A stretch of 64,000 nucleotides of DNA, from positions 62,001 to 126,000 of IMG/VR virus record IMGVR_UViG_3300036766_000359, one strand, 5' to 3'. Shown one piece after another: positions 51,958 through 61,026 of the stretch. Numbering within the stretch: position 1 is the first letter of the stretch; each line of letters begins with the position of its first letter. Under the pieces are notes generated by a model. That model had not been told where the DNA came from, did no database searches, and was given only the letters and a program-made list of their open reading frames with translations. Made by a program: the position numbers and the translations under genes. The stretch is from a virus.

Positions 51958-54540
51958 CTCATCTGGGATGGTGACAGATATGAAATTAGACGACGGGTCA
52001 TAAATCATATCAGAAGATTGATCACCCAAGTAATTTACTTGAACTACATACTGTCCAGTTTCTCTGGATAATTCATCAGATTGAAAATAACCGGCTTGAT
52101 CAACATCGTATGGACCGAAAGTCGTTCCGTCCAGTGACATGACTACTTTCCCAAGTGGGGCTGGACGATTTAGATAATCTACGACATGACCATCAATACG
52201 AAATTGTTCAGCGGATATCGGGACAGAGTCTAATAACACTGAAGTCATACTGTGAAATAGTGAAACTTCCAAAGTATATGGATCAGACGTACTTTGTTCA
52301 AAACACGAGTCACCTTCATATGTTGCGATGAACTGATATGTTTGAATGTTAAGCGATTCGATGGTTAAAATCGCATGACTCGATAGCGCATCATTCACGA
52401 GATTTGATTTACCTAACGGAGTCCAGTTCGGGCCGGGTAAACATATGAAAAAATCAACCAAACCGGTTGGAGACCCGGTGAGAGAGTTAGATGATACTGT
52501 CACAACAAGTTGAACTGGTGACTTGTTATCTACTGGGTTAATGGATGATAAAACCGCAGTGGTGACAGCTCTACGAACAACATACTGAATTTCCGAAGAT
52601 ATTATTTCTTCAGTATCAGGTTCTGAATAACTACAGTATAACGTTTGGTTTCCTGGTGGTAAACCATAAGTTCGAAGTGTCGCGATTCCACTAGAAGAAA
52701 ACACTGATGAACTACCAAGTAACGTTGGCTCTGATGAATTATAAGTATCAACTTGATTAGGACCAATATCAGGCCGTGTTAATCTTGGAGCAGATGATCT
52801 TTGAATACACGGTTCATCTCTTCCTTGAACCGTATTAGAAACGCGCATGTCAACGGCTTTGTTTGATTCTTTACCGGAAAATCTAATTAGACCACGAGTG
52901 TCTGTCCCATCATCCATACACGCGTCTGACTTGACAACTGCCCAAACTGATGTCCCGTCCCAGACTAAACCTGACAAGTCTTCAGCATAGACAGTTGGAA
53001 TTTGGACTATTTCACTTGAAAAATCTGTCCGGTATACGGAGCCATACATTGATCCAGGGTTGGCTGATCCGCATGTCCATAACGTACGTCCATCCCAAAC
53101 AGCACCAAGATATCCTTGTCGTGAAGAACTACCGGGTATTATTTGATATTTGATGCTAGATGGGTTTCCCAAAGACTCAATTCGAGCTATAAAATTATGC
53201 AAATCTAACGAGTCATCTTCATATATGCCGGTAAAAGCTATGGACTTAGAAATTCCATACGAACCGGGGATAACTGCGATGGAAAAAGCAGAGACGGGAG
53301 AAAAGTTTGGTTCTTTAGTGAGTAGTATTTTTTCTATCGTGAAATATTCAGGATCGATTTTCAGGATAAGTGCGGGAGCAGATGAAGAATCATTAGTTCT
53401 AACACTTTTACATGTAGCCCATAAAAATCGACCGTCGCATGAAATGTCATATAAATCAGGCATCCATGATGAATATTGATCGTTTTTTATTACGATCGAC
53501 ATTATCGACTTTGCAAGAACAGATTTTGGAAACCCGGAGATCATGTCCGATAGAACGAAGCTATAGATATGATCTGGTTCAGATGAATCAGACGCCGGGA
53601 CGATACAAAACGCCATTCCAGCACCGTCAAATGTTATGCGTCGAGCTTGATTGGGAAGACTCGATCTACCAACGACTCGACGAGTCTCCGGATCAATCAA
53701 AATTAAAGATTTTCCAACCCAACAAACAAGTCGAGTAAAAGGGTCGTACGCGATATGAAGTGCCCCGGTCTCACCGAATGGACTCAGATCAATAGACTGG
53801 AACTGTGTGGAAGTACCGAGAAAAGAAAAACTCGATAACTTAGGAGTCTTAGAATCCGATACCCACATCGAATTCCCATCCCATGCAGCAGAAGTCGGTT
53901 CAATGAAGCGTAAATTTTCTGGTGACTGAACAGGGTCTGGTTTAGATAGACGACTATAAAACGAGACAGGACCTACTGGTGGATTGATACTACCCTGAAG
54001 GGAAACTAATTGTCCGTAACTAGCTGAATCTGGAGAGATAGAAAGACGTAAATAACCAGGTTCAGCGGCCCGAGCAGCAAATAGTTGTTCTGGCGGTTCA
54101 ACAGCTTCCAGGATTTCTTGAAAGAAACGAACAGCCGGTGGAAGAATCGCCGGGGGGCTAGACCAAATTGAAGAAAACTGACCACTATACTGAAGTCCTA
54201 CCCCTCCAAATTTCCATGGAAGAACACCAAGAGAATTAAACTGCTTGGCTTTGTCGAAGGCTCCTCGTTCAGATTCAGACTCAATTGATTGCGAAGCACC
54301 TATGCTAATATGCGATGTAAGGCTAACTTGAAATTGATACGGGCTGGATTTAACCGCCCAAATGTTGGATAGTGGGCCAGTATAGGCACCGATATGCTGG
54401 CCCGCATATTCCCATCGAACTTGCGAACGTGAATGACTAGATCTGGCTTGTTTTTCGGCGTCTTCACGAGAGACAGCGGAAACAGACAAAGAGCCAGAAA
54501 CGTCAACCTCGGACAATAGAGATACGTTGAAAAGAGTCAT
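51946..54540 (-). CDS. Large putative virion adhesin with beta-propeller and Ig-like domains
   Basis: 864 residues. N-terminal ~190 residues include two similar halves of a small repeat (REDAEKQARSSHSRSQVRWE / ERGAFDKAKQFNSLGVLPWK). The central ~210-540 has propeller-like blades (TSAAWDGNSMWVSDSKTPKL, LGAVWDGRTLWTCGSANPGS, GLVWDGTSVWAVVKSD). The C-terminus has Ig-like domains (SPVQLVVTVSSNSLTGSPTG, VVDYLNRPAPLGKV). Typical of receptor-binding or fibre proteins. Host receptor unknown. Confidence 0.65.
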   Translation of the reverse strand: MTLFNVSLLSEVDVSGSLSVSAVSREDAEKQARSSHSRSQVRWEYAGQHIGAYTGPLSNIWAVKSSPYQFQVSLTSHISIGASQSIESESERGAFDKAKQFNSLGVLPWKFGGVGLQYSGQFSSIWSSPPAILPPAVRFFQEILEAVEPPEQLFAARAAEPGYLRLSISPDSASYGQLVSLQGSINPPVGPVSFYSRLSKPDPVQSPENLRFIEPTSAAWDGNSMWVSDSKTPKLSSFSFLGTSTQFQSIDLSPFGETGALHIAYDPFTRLVCWVGKSLILIDPETRRVVGRSSLPNQARRITFDGAGMAFCIVPASDSSEPDHIYSFVLSDMISGFPKSVLAKSIMSIVIKNDQYSSWMPDLYDISCDGRFLWATCKSVRTNDSSSAPALILKIDPEYFTIEKILLTKEPNFSPVSAFSIAVIPGSYGISKSIAFTGIYEDDSLDLHNFIARIESLGNPSSIKYQIIPGSSSRQGYLGAVWDGRTLWTCGSANPGSMYGSVYRTDFSSEIVQIPTVYAEDLSGLVWDGTSVWAVVKSDACMDDGTDTRGLIRFSGKESNKAVDMRVSNTVQGRDEPCIQRSSAPRLTRPDIGPNQVDTYNSSEPTLLGSSSVFSSSGIATLRTYGLPPGNQTLYCSYSEPDTEEIISSEIQYVVRRAVTTAVLSSINPVDNKSPVQLVVTVSSNSLTGSPTGLVDFFICLPGPNWTPLGKSNLVNDALSSHAILTIESLNIQTYQFIATYEGDSCFEQSTSDPYTLEVSLFHSMTSVLLDSVPISAEQFRIDGHVVDYLNRPAPLGKVVMSLDGTTFGPYDVDQAGYFQSDELSRETGQYVVQVNYLGDQSSDMIYDPSSNFISVTIPDESFK

Positions 54541-54603
54541 CTAGCCCACCTGATCACAAGGGACTTATTGACCTTACCTTTTCAGTTAGTCATTTATTTA
54601 GGT

Positions 54604-54626
54604 GGTCTTCGACTTTTTTGAAGACC
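54604..54626. repeat. Inverted repeat, 7-bp stem
   Basis: GGTCTTC / GAAGACC around a 9-base T-rich loop, in the 190-bp gap before the virion gene. No U-tract on the minus strand. Confidence 0.4.
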
Positions 54627-54676
54627 CAAACAAATAGTTGGATAGATCTCTCAAGCGCCAGGTCAAGAATTTTCTT

Positions 54677-54723
54677 CCGCATACTGACATGATTTAACAA
54701 AATTATATTATATCAGTATGCGG
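54677..54723 (-). terminator. Hairpin downstream of DUF gene
   Basis: Perfect 11-bp stem (CCGCATACTGA / TCAGTATGCGG) with a 25-base AT-rich loop, 7 bases after the stop of the 54731 gene. Loop length and lack of a U-tract make it a weak terminator; a protein-binding site is also possible. Confidence 0.4.
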
Positions 54724-54730
54724 ACGACCA

Positions 54731-55861
54731 CTACCATTTTCCGTCACGTACTACAGGTGCGGTTAAATGAGGGTATGTGATCACCGTTTTCTCAATTGTA
54801 GGTGAATCGTTTTGTTGACCAACGAAACCGTGAATCGCATCTTTCTGACCTACGGTTTTCACGCCTTGAAAGTCAACAGGAGCTTTCAAAGTATTAGCGG
54901 AAAAATCGTTTAGTTTGAACCAGTTACCGGCATATTCTTGAGCTGATATAGGCATTGGAGGGCATTTCTCACCCGTAATTAGTTCATACATCTCGGCGTT
55001 GACTATGTGGACAAACAATCGACCTGACGCCTCTTGGTCCCAGGTACCGATGCCATATGGGTCAGGATAAATTTTCTGTGCCATTTGTCCACCGGCAGCT
55101 AGTCCCATTGAAGACGATGCATTCAAAAATGCACTATTTACTCCTGTGTGCGATGACAAACCTCGCATCGCTGTGCAACCAATCTTTGTGCCACCATAAT
55201 TGACTCCACTCGTATACGTATAACCAAACGAACCAGAAGAACCAGTTACACCATCAGCACCATCAGAAACTATTACACCATCAGAAACTTGGTTAAATGA
55301 ACCACCCAAAGTTTTGGATTCTGAGCCTCTTGACATGAGCGGCATAACACCTGATTTTGCCGGGATGACCAATAACTGTAATCCGCCGTATTCCTCTTTA
55401 CCGGTAACTTGGCCTTCCACCGTATAACCCATACCCATGGGCATGGCCACGAATTGTTTAATAACACCATTACCGGAGTTGAAACCATCGAGCCAGTTTT
55501 GCGGGTGAGGTGCCACCATATAGTCTTCGACGCCCGCAACAAGCTCGGGAGTCCATGGTTTACCATTAACCGCGTTAACCTTGCCAGTCGCTGTTTTAAC
55601 CGCCGAAACAGCCCCGGAAAAGCCAAGCCACATAGCTTCGCGTTGATGTAGCGGAATGAACACGCCACCTTGCTCACGCCACGAAGCTGGAACTTTATCC
55701 CGATAATCATCCACCAGCTTCACTGGAAGATGCCCAAGACCAGGCGGTAGCTGATGGGTTCGACCATCTTCGGGGAGTCTGATCGTGCGGTTAAATACCA
55801 CACTGAAGGTTGAACCGAGATGTTCAAAAATGACCGAATTATTGCTTTGTGTGATTTTCAT
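54731..55861 (-). CDS. Conserved protein of unknown function, bacterial-type
   Basis: 376 residues from MKITQSNNSVIF, 4 bases after the RHH gene stop. The central segment AMPMGMGYTVEGQVTGKEEY followed by GGLQLLVIPAK resembles a recurrent bacterial domain of unknown role (MPLGxGYTxEEQxTG... GGLQ). A Gly/Ser-rich stretch (GSSGSFGYTYTSGVNYGG) follows. The last residues VRDGKW match the end of the adjacent RHH protein. Higher GC suggests host origin. Confidence 0.6.
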   Translation of the reverse strand: MKITQSNNSVIFEHLGSTFSVVFNRTIRLPEDGRTHQLPPGLGHLPVKLVDDYRDKVPASWREQGGVFIPLHQREAMWLGFSGAVSAVKTATGKVNAVNGKPWTPELVAGVEDYMVAPHPQNWLDGFNSGNGVIKQFVAMPMGMGYTVEGQVTGKEEYGGLQLLVIPAKSGVMPLMSRGSESKTLGGSFNQVSDGVIVSDGADGVTGSSGSFGYTYTSGVNYGGTKIGCTAMRGLSSHTGVNSAFLNASSSMGLAAGGQMAQKIYPDPYGIGTWDQEASGRLFVHIVNAEMYELITGEKCPPMPISAQEYAGNWFKLNDFSANTLKAPVDFQGVKTVGQKDAIHGFVGQQNDSPTIEKTVITYPHLTAPVVRDGKW

Positions 55862-55865
55862 TGAA

Positions 55866-56069
55866 TTACCACTTTCCATCACGAACTGGTTTGGGTGCAA
55901 ACTCAATCACCCGTGTCAATTGTTGCGGAAGCTGAGACCTCCCGGCCGCCGCATTGAGCACAGTGATGATCCAACGATGTCGAGACATACTAGCCTCGGC
56001 AGCCGCTTTATCAAAAGCGGCGATCTCCTCTTCGGAAACCTTCAAGGAGAATACTTTGGATCCTGTCAT
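55866..56069 (-). CDS. Ribbon-helix-helix DNA-binding protein
   Basis: 67 residues from MTGSKVFSLKVSEEEIAAF. Beta-strand then helices (KVFSLKVSEEEIAAFDKAAA, ASMSRHRWIITVLNAAAG) fit an Arc/MetJ-type RHH regulator. Ends in KPVRDGKW. It sits immediately upstream of the DUF gene (operon), perhaps autoregulating it. Confidence 0.65.
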   Translation of the reverse strand: MTGSKVFSLKVSEEEIAAFDKAAAEASMSRHRWIITVLNAAAGRSQLPQQLTRVIEFAPKPVRDGKW

Positions 56070-56116
56070 GCGGGAAAAGGTAACACCGGAGTAACACCTT
56101 GTCAAGTAGTCATGGT

Positions 56117-56434
56117 TTATTCGAGTTTGGTCTGAATATACTGAATGACAAGTTCAGACATTGTAATTCGTCGCCCTTCGAGGTCGGATTGGCGCTTGAC
56201 TTCAAGCTTAAGTCGGTCGACAAGTTCTCGAGGAACGTTATGCACGCCGATCGTTTGGAGGCTAGACAGGACTTCCGGAGAAGATTCAGATGGGGAGTCT
56301 GGAAAGTCTGGAAACTTGGTTTGTCTAACATCCTTCTTGGGTTTTTGCACTTTCTCTACTTTTTCTATCTTCACAGGTCCTCGTTTGGCAATTAATAGTT
56401 GTTCTTTTTTCTCAATTTGATATAGCAATCCCAT
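56117..56434 (-). CDS. Ribbon-helix-helix-like protein with basic N-terminus
   Basis: 105 residues from MGLLYQIEKKEQ behind an AAGGAG site. A Lys-rich linker (VKIEKVEKVQKPKKD) precedes NVPRELVDRLKLEVKRQSDL, then RRITMSELVIQYIQTKLE, which fits a CopG/RHH-type DNA-binding domain. Possibly a regulator of nearby accessory genes. Confidence 0.6.
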   Translation of the reverse strand: MGLLYQIEKKEQLLIAKRGPVKIEKVEKVQKPKKDVRQTKFPDFPDSPSESSPEVLSSLQTIGVHNVPRELVDRLKLEVKRQSDLEGRRITMSELVIQYIQTKLE

Positions 56435-56519
56435 ACGACCTACACTCCTTCGATTGTTCAAGAAATTACATTGCAAGTATTGTTGGTTGTCAATTGTTTC
56501 GGTAGAGTGGTGAACTAAA

Positions 56520-56879
56520 TTGACCGACGATACGACTAATCAAGCACCGTTGATGATTCAGTGTGAACGCGGACTTGGACGTCTCACCGTCTTTGCCTGC
56601 GGAAGACGTTGGAGTATCGCCAATAATGAAGTCAAAGTTGCGCAGTCAGAACGCAACCATACGAATGCAATTCGAAATTCACCGTGTCGTGATTGTGAGT
56701 TCGGTGAGCCTAGATCCGTAGAAAGTTTAAAACGTGAGTCTCCGGTATTCAGTCGGGAAACTCTGCAGAATTTTACATGCAATCATTGTGGCTTAGTGTT
56801 TACACGAGTATGGCTGGGTAGAGGTCAAAAACCATCTGTATGTAATCCGTGTAAACCAAGTAGTCGACGATCGTTATAA
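56520..56879 (+). CDS. Zinc-finger protein
   Basis: Begins at TTG (TTG-ACC-GAC); an ATG further on gives MIQCERG. Three Cys pairs (CGRRW, CRDCEF, CNHCGL and CNPCKPSS) suggest zinc binding. Function unknown. Start choice is uncertain. Confidence 0.5.
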   Translation: MTDDTTNQAPLMIQCERGLGRLTVFACGRRWSIANNEVKVAQSERNHTNAIRNSPCRDCEFGEPRSVESLKRESPVFSRETLQNFTCNHCGLVFTRVWLGRGQKPSVCNPCKPSSRRSL

Positions 56880-57066
56880 CTAAATGTCTATAGTTTGGTT
56901 CAAATCAGTCATATATTCGATTTTTTTCTCGGTTGTGTTAGCACACAACAACCGAAAGAGTAACCAACATACATAAAGAAATCGCCAAAAAGTCAATCGA
57001 AGATTTTACTGAAAAGCTTCGAAACGCACCGTCTGACTCATCTATAGTAATGGCAATCAGCATCTT

Positions 57067-57441
57067 ATGGGTGCTGGAGGGTCAACATGGGCGGGGGCGG
57101 GAGAACTGACGCTAGGTGGTTTCATCTGGTGGACGGCAGACTGCGCTCTTGTCATCACGGGTGTGGTCGGAATTGGCGCAGTAGATTTCTCGGCAAGTGG
57201 AACCGGATTCATGATCGGAGCGATTGAGAGTGAAGTCGTTGGTGCATTCGTTGTTGACCCGTCGACCATTGGCGGCAAGTGTCATTTCACGATTGTAGTT
57301 GCAGCGGTTGAGGACGGGATCGCAACACTAACGTTGTATGGCTCCAATGGAACGTTATACGGAACCTTCGTTGGACCAGCCGAGGGTCTTGCGGCTGGCG
57401 AGACGAGCGGTTCAGGTGAACTAGTAGTCAAGCACACCTGA
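57067..57441 (+). CDS. Unknown Gly-rich beta-barrel-like protein
   Basis: 124 residues, Gly/Ala-rich and beta-patterned (WWTADCALVITGVVGIGAVD, CHFTIVVAAVEDGIATLTLY). Pattern weakly recalls bacterial beta-barrel domains. GC-rich relative to the phage core. No clear ribosome-binding site. The 187-bp gap before it holds no definite gene. Confidence 0.45.
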   Translation: MGAGGSTWAGAGELTLGGFIWWTADCALVITGVVGIGAVDFSASGTGFMIGAIESEVVGAFVVDPSTIGGKCHFTIVVAAVEDGIATLTLYGSNGTLYGTFVGPAEGLAAGETSGSGELVVKHT

Positions 57442-57447
57442 TAGTCT

Positions 57448-57873
57448 TCATGAACCGTATTCACCCATAAGTCTTGCTAATTCCTTTGGAGACCAAAGGT
57501 CACGACCGCTGTAATCTTCCGGTTGATTGAGGCGGATTCTAAGTTCATCACCGACAATACCGATGACATCTTTCGATCCGGGTTCTTCATAACGTGGAGC
57601 CCACTCCTGAGTAAGCGTAACACGAACTCCATCCGGAATTTTCTTAAAGGAAAAGTCCGATCCATAACCACCATGATCTGGTTCCAAGCCGATCAACATA
57701 GCTTTTACTTCCGATAAACTTGGCTTCCGCTCAGCCCCCTGCTGAATAGGGGACGAAATAGTGTATAAAACCTTCTTAAGGTCTCGCGATATTAGATTCC
57801 GATCTGGATTCTTCGAGTTGTCAATCGCAGCAGCGATACGACGAAGTTGACTTGCAAGTTGTGATGGTTTCAT
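57448..57873 (-). CDS. Protein with shared LRR-type N-terminal module
   Basis: 141 residues. The N-terminus (MKPSQLASQLRRIAAAIDNS, then DRNLISRDLKKVL) matches that of the 58004 gene. C-terminal part is unrelated and beta-rich. The shared N-terminus looks like a portable targeting or packaging tag. Function unknown. Confidence 0.55.
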   Translation of the reverse strand: MKPSQLASQLRRIAAAIDNSKNPDRNLISRDLKKVLYTISSPIQQGAERKPSLSEVKAMLIGLEPDHGGYGSDFSFKKIPDGVRVTLTQEWAPRYEEPGSKDVIGIVGDELRIRLNQPEDYSGRDLWSPKELARLMGEYGS

Positions 57874-58003
57874 GCTATTCCTGATTGTATGGCCTACGAA
57901 CGTCTACAACAACAAAGGCTTAAAAACATACATCTCCTGGCTTTGAAGAAGAAAACAAGAAAGGCAGAAGATATCTCTTAGCTATTTCGGTACTTGCCCA
58001 ATT

Positions 58004-58408
58004 TCAATCTATGAACGGGTTCGGACCAGTTTTGATATCTTCTAAAGCTTTGTAAAATTCGTTATACTCAGTGAAGTTTTTGAGGGCGTAGTCAAGACTG
58101 TAACCGATATCGGTTACTCCAACCGAGTCCGCGAGTTCTTCCATTTTGGCGATAACTTCATGATATCCATCTGACGTCGTGTCGCACCAGTCATCTATTC
58201 CGAGTGCCTTAAAGGCATGCCATAAGAGTTGTGATGACCCAGCAGCTTTCTCGGTTATAGGACCGAGACGTTCGTGCATCGAACCCGCAGCAACGTGAAC
58301 CAAAACACCACGAATAGAACTAGAGACTCTGGATCGCGATGGGTGGTTAGACTTTTCGATGCGGTCTGCTACGCGGCGGAGTTCTCGAGCTATTTGTGAT
58401 GGTTTCAT
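58004..58408 (-). CDS. Protein with shared LRR-type N-terminal module
   Basis: 134 residues. N-terminus MKPSQIARELRRVADRIEKS and SRSRVSSSIRGVL matches the 57448 gene position by position (start motif MKPSQ[L/I]A, LRR[I/V]A). The rest is helical and acidic. Not recognised otherwise. Confidence 0.55.
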   Translation of the reverse strand: MKPSQIARELRRVADRIEKSNHPSRSRVSSSIRGVLVHVAAGSMHERLGPITEKAAGSSQLLWHAFKALGIDDWCDTTSDGYHEVIAKMEELADSVGVTDIGYSLDYALKNFTEYNEFYKALEDIKTGPNPFID

Positions 58409-58415
58409 AGTTCAT

Positions 58416-59045
58416 CTATAGTATCAAAAGTTTATTTTTCAGAACACTTTTGGCTAGGTCTAGATCTACCGAGAAAACACTACACATTGCTAATACCTGT
58501 TCCTGACGAAATCGAATCCCCATGTATCCATTATACTTCAGCATTCGTCGTAGGGTCGCGTTTGCGTTAATGATAGCATCAGGACAAATATCTGACACTC
58601 CTGATTCAATTGCTTCCAGGCATGATTCATCAATGTCAAATTCGTCCCATTTGAAGCTGCACTTAACTACTGATAAATCAAACGCCTGATACGGCTTTCC
58701 TGGACTGTAACATACATCTACACCAAATTTTTGCCGCGTCATTATCACAGCCTTGTAATAAGCTATTTGATCACTGAAAAAAATATCTAAGTCTGACGCC
58801 TTATGAGTTTTAAAAATATGACTTAGAGCCGCGCCTCCAGCAATCCATCCACCTGAGTCAAACATTTGATGTAAGTCGCGTACGCTGAATTTTTCACATT
58901 TAGAACTTTTTAACGAATTTCCGTCAGCGAGAAACAAATCTAAATCTTCAGATGAAACCCCGTAGGATAAAAGCTCTTCATGAAACTCCGACCCTCGTTT
59001 CAGGTTCATCAAACGACTTATAACATGACGTATCTCGGTGTGCAC
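58416..59045 (-). CDS. Nucleotidyltransferase-fold protein
   Basis: 209 residues. GGWIAGGAALSHIFKTHKAS followed by DLDIFF is the classic GG...DxD pattern of the pol-beta-like nucleotidyltransferases. Short for a CCA-adding enzyme (~400), so substrate is unknown (RNA, protein or antibiotic). A third acidic residue is expected in the DVCYS/FDLSV region. May be a toxin-antitoxin or RNA-tail enzyme. Confidence 0.65.
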   Translation of the reverse strand: MHTEIRHVISRLMNLKRGSEFHEELLSYGVSSEDLDLFLADGNSLKSSKCEKFSVRDLHQMFDSGGWIAGGAALSHIFKTHKASDLDIFFSDQIAYYKAVIMTRQKFGVDVCYSPGKPYQAFDLSVVKCSFKWDEFDIDESCLEAIESGVSDICPDAIINANATLRRMLKYNGYMGIRFRQEQVLAMCSVFSVDLDLAKSVLKNKLLIL

Positions 59046-59075
59046 AACCTACTCTACTTTGTAAAATAGGTTGTG
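59043..59075. repeat. Inverted repeat upstream of the nucleotidyltransferase gene
   Basis: CACAACCTA / TAGGTTGTG, 9-bp arms with a 15-base spacer, overlapping the gene's first bases and upstream region. Possible operator. Confidence 0.45.
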
Positions 59076-59153
59076 GCTCAACACGTTTCGTATTTTAGCC
59101 TTGACTCGATGGGGAACGATTAATGGATTTGATATCTATTGCACGTAGAATTG

Positions 59154-59528
59154 CTATGTTGGAGTCCACCAAAGAGGACAAGCATACTTCTTGAACAACT
59201 CATCACCACGGTGTAATTCTTTGATAGATACAATATTGATTATTCGGTTGTCAACATCAAATTGAAATTCAACATTTGGATCATCGCTATGGTTGTAAAG
59301 ATTTGCATTTCCTGATGCCATAGCATCGGATTCATCCGTCCATGCGAGACGATGATCTGACAAGATGTCCGGTTGATCGTTTGTAAGTGGAAAGACTACG
59401 CATTCTTCAATGATTTGACCGGGCGTTATTCGAGTCACGTTTAGAAATACACCCCAACCAGAAATTGTACTTTTACTTACACGTGTATACGTTATTAGTG
59501 AACGATTGTCATACATGCTCACCTCCAA
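59154..59528 (-). CDS. SET-domain protein (putative lysine methyltransferase)
   Basis: 124 residues. SKSTISGWGVFLNVTRITPG and QIIEECVV (opening strands), GNANLYNHSDDPNVEF (the NHSxxPN motif that binds SAM) and GDELFKKY (closing Tyr). Minimal SET fold, no pre-SET cysteines. SET enzymes in bacteria and phages methylate proteins; target unknown. Confidence 0.8.
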   Translation of the reverse strand: MEVSMYDNRSLITYTRVSKSTISGWGVFLNVTRITPGQIIEECVVFPLTNDQPDILSDHRLAWTDESDAMASGNANLYNHSDDPNVEFQFDVDNRIINIVSIKELHRGDELFKKYACPLWWTPT

Positions 59529-59614
59529 CTTTATGTGAGTTCTTTAATTGAATCTTTACCCATATGATCTGCGAGTTGATCAAGGGTCAAATCACACAAT
59601 TCATCAGACCGCGT

Positions 59615-59974
59615 TTATTCTATGGGTTGATACTTCAGAATTTTCGTGAACTGGTCAGCTGTTGGATCGTAAATGACTCCAGTCTGCGGATCTCGGCACC
59701 ACCAATGAGAAGCCTCCAACGGAGGCAGAGCCAACAGTTCCGGAGTAGGTGGGACATATTTGAGGAATGTGACACCTTTGTAGGCAGGTATGAGTACTGA
59801 ACCCTGCACTACTTCAAGGTGTAAGAATTCTTTGGCAAGAGCTCGAGCGGCATGTGCGCAACGACCACCAGCACGTGGATGACGTTTACGCCATGTAGCT
59901 ATCCAATCTTCTGGACTCATGCTCAAACTGTCATTCTCCGTGGTACTGCCAGAGGACAGCGTTGCATCGTGCAT
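59615..59974 (-). CDS. Putative Cys-His-Asp hydrolase/deamidase-like protein
   Basis: 119 residues. GRCAHAARALAKEF supplies a candidate Cys, SHWWCRDPQTGVIYDPTADQ a candidate His and Asp in the papain-like 'H.W.....G...DPT..QF' pattern. Start could also be the internal Met at 59920; the first Met gives a 44-base overlap with the HNH gene. Function unproven. Confidence 0.5.
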   Translation of the reverse strand: MHDATLSSGSTTENDSLSMSPEDWIATWRKRHPRAGGRCAHAARALAKEFLHLEVVQGSVLIPAYKGVTFLKYVPPTPELLALPPLEASHWWCRDPQTGVIYDPTADQFTKILKYQPIE

Positions 59975-60218
59975 GAACGGCCCCGATGGTCATCCCGGTG
60001 TTGTGGTTATGGTGCAAATGCACCGGGTTACTTAGGAAGTTTGGCGGAAAAAGCCTCAGGTTGATCGACTCGCTACGGATCTCTACTGATGGTTCCCCGT
60101 CGAGAGGTGCGTGGCAGTGGTGGCATTTGCCGTCCTGCTCCGAGATATATTGTTCGCGCACGACTCTGCGCTCGCGCTGAGTCAGCGCATTATAGTTTAC
60201 GGGGAGTTTTTCAGGCAT
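59931..60218 (-). CDS. HNH endonuclease (endonuclease VII-like)
   Basis: 95 residues with GKCHHCHAPL (zinc knuckle), VHLHHNHNTGMTIGAVHARC and NAVLW: a His-Me finger HNH with a second metal pair. Resembles recombination endonuclease VII or small phage HNH proteins used at packaging. GC-rich. Basic N-terminus (RERRVVREQY). Confidence 0.75.
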   Translation of the reverse strand: MPEKLPVNYNALTQRERRVVREQYISEQDGKCHHCHAPLDGEPSVEIRSESINLRLFPPNFLSNPVHLHHNHNTGMTIGAVHARCNAVLWQYHGE

Positions 60219-60257
60219 GAAAAATTTTATGGTTGAGTTGTAGCACCGAGATACCCG

Positions 60258-61019
60258 TCATGTACGATCGTAAATTGATTCTAGTCTTTCGGTTTGTTTT
60301 TCGCTCAATCTTTGCCCTCGTTTGAGCTTATCACCGATGTCGATTATGAATTTTTCTTCCCATTCGGATAGCTCGAAAGAGTCATCAAGTTTTACGCACG
60401 TTTCAATTGCTTCAATCATGTCTGTGGATGTGGCCATGTCGTCCACTTTACCCGGAACCTCTTGTGTAGTACGCAAAGCATCACGCTCCGCGACCACACG
60501 TGCAAGCGTCGGCAGCAAGAGCGCGGCCTGTGTAGACTGCGTCTTAACCCGACCTGCGGCTAAATCCGTCAAGAACAGCGCAAGGTCGATGTCGTTCAGA
60601 CCAAGACTCGATGGTTGACCTCCGAGCTCGGAATCATCGCGCAGCATCACCAACTTCGCTGTAGCATCTTGCGCACCTATGTCTTTGATCACAGCTATCC
60701 AGTGAAATAGCTTCAACGTCTGCTGATCTTCATTCTTAGCGGTAGCCACATCAGCAGAGATGGCCAGGACCAGTTCGCTGTCATTCATGTTCGAAATTGC
60801 TCCAAGTCCTAACGCATTCATCGCTAATTCCTTAGTGTCATATAAATCAGGGAGAATAGGCCCTGTTGCAGATTTATTGGCTCGCCATCGAGTTTTCTTG
60901 AATTCTTGATTAGACACTACAGAATCCATGAAACCGGCAGCGGAACCATAAACTAATGCTCCGGATTCATGTTCATAATAAAAGTCCTTTTCGACTTCAC
61001 GCCATCCCAGTGGTAACAT
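60258..61019 (-). CDS. Unknown protein, C-terminal helical domain
   Basis: 253 residues. The N-terminal ~50 residues form a mixed domain; the C-terminal ~45 (FELSEWEEKFIIDIGDKLKR, then SEKQTERLESIYDR) matches a small helical domain I know from phage and mobile-element proteins. The central part is helical, Ala-rich. Function unknown. Confidence 0.5.
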   Translation of the reverse strand: MLPLGWREVEKDFYYEHESGALVYGSAAGFMDSVVSNQEFKKTRWRANKSATGPILPDLYDTKELAMNALGLGAISNMNDSELVLAISADVATAKNEDQQTLKLFHWIAVIKDIGAQDATAKLVMLRDDSELGGQPSSLGLNDIDLALFLTDLAAGRVKTQSTQAALLLPTLARVVAERDALRTTQEVPGKVDDMATSTDMIEAIETCVKLDDSFELSEWEEKFIIDIGDKLKRGQRLSEKQTERLESIYDRT

Positions 61020-61026
61020 AATTCAC

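Noticed and set aside
54677-54723. Classic rho-independent terminator
   Set aside because: Stem is perfect but the loop is long and no U-tract follows; listed only at low confidence.
57889-57981. 30-residue plus-strand frame in the gap before 58004
   Set aside because: Too short, no good ribosome-binding site, no similarity seen.
59123-59194. Short frame MDLISIARRIAMLES on the plus strand
   Set aside because: Resembles the shared helical tag slightly but is 23 residues and overlaps the SET gene end; chance cannot be excluded.
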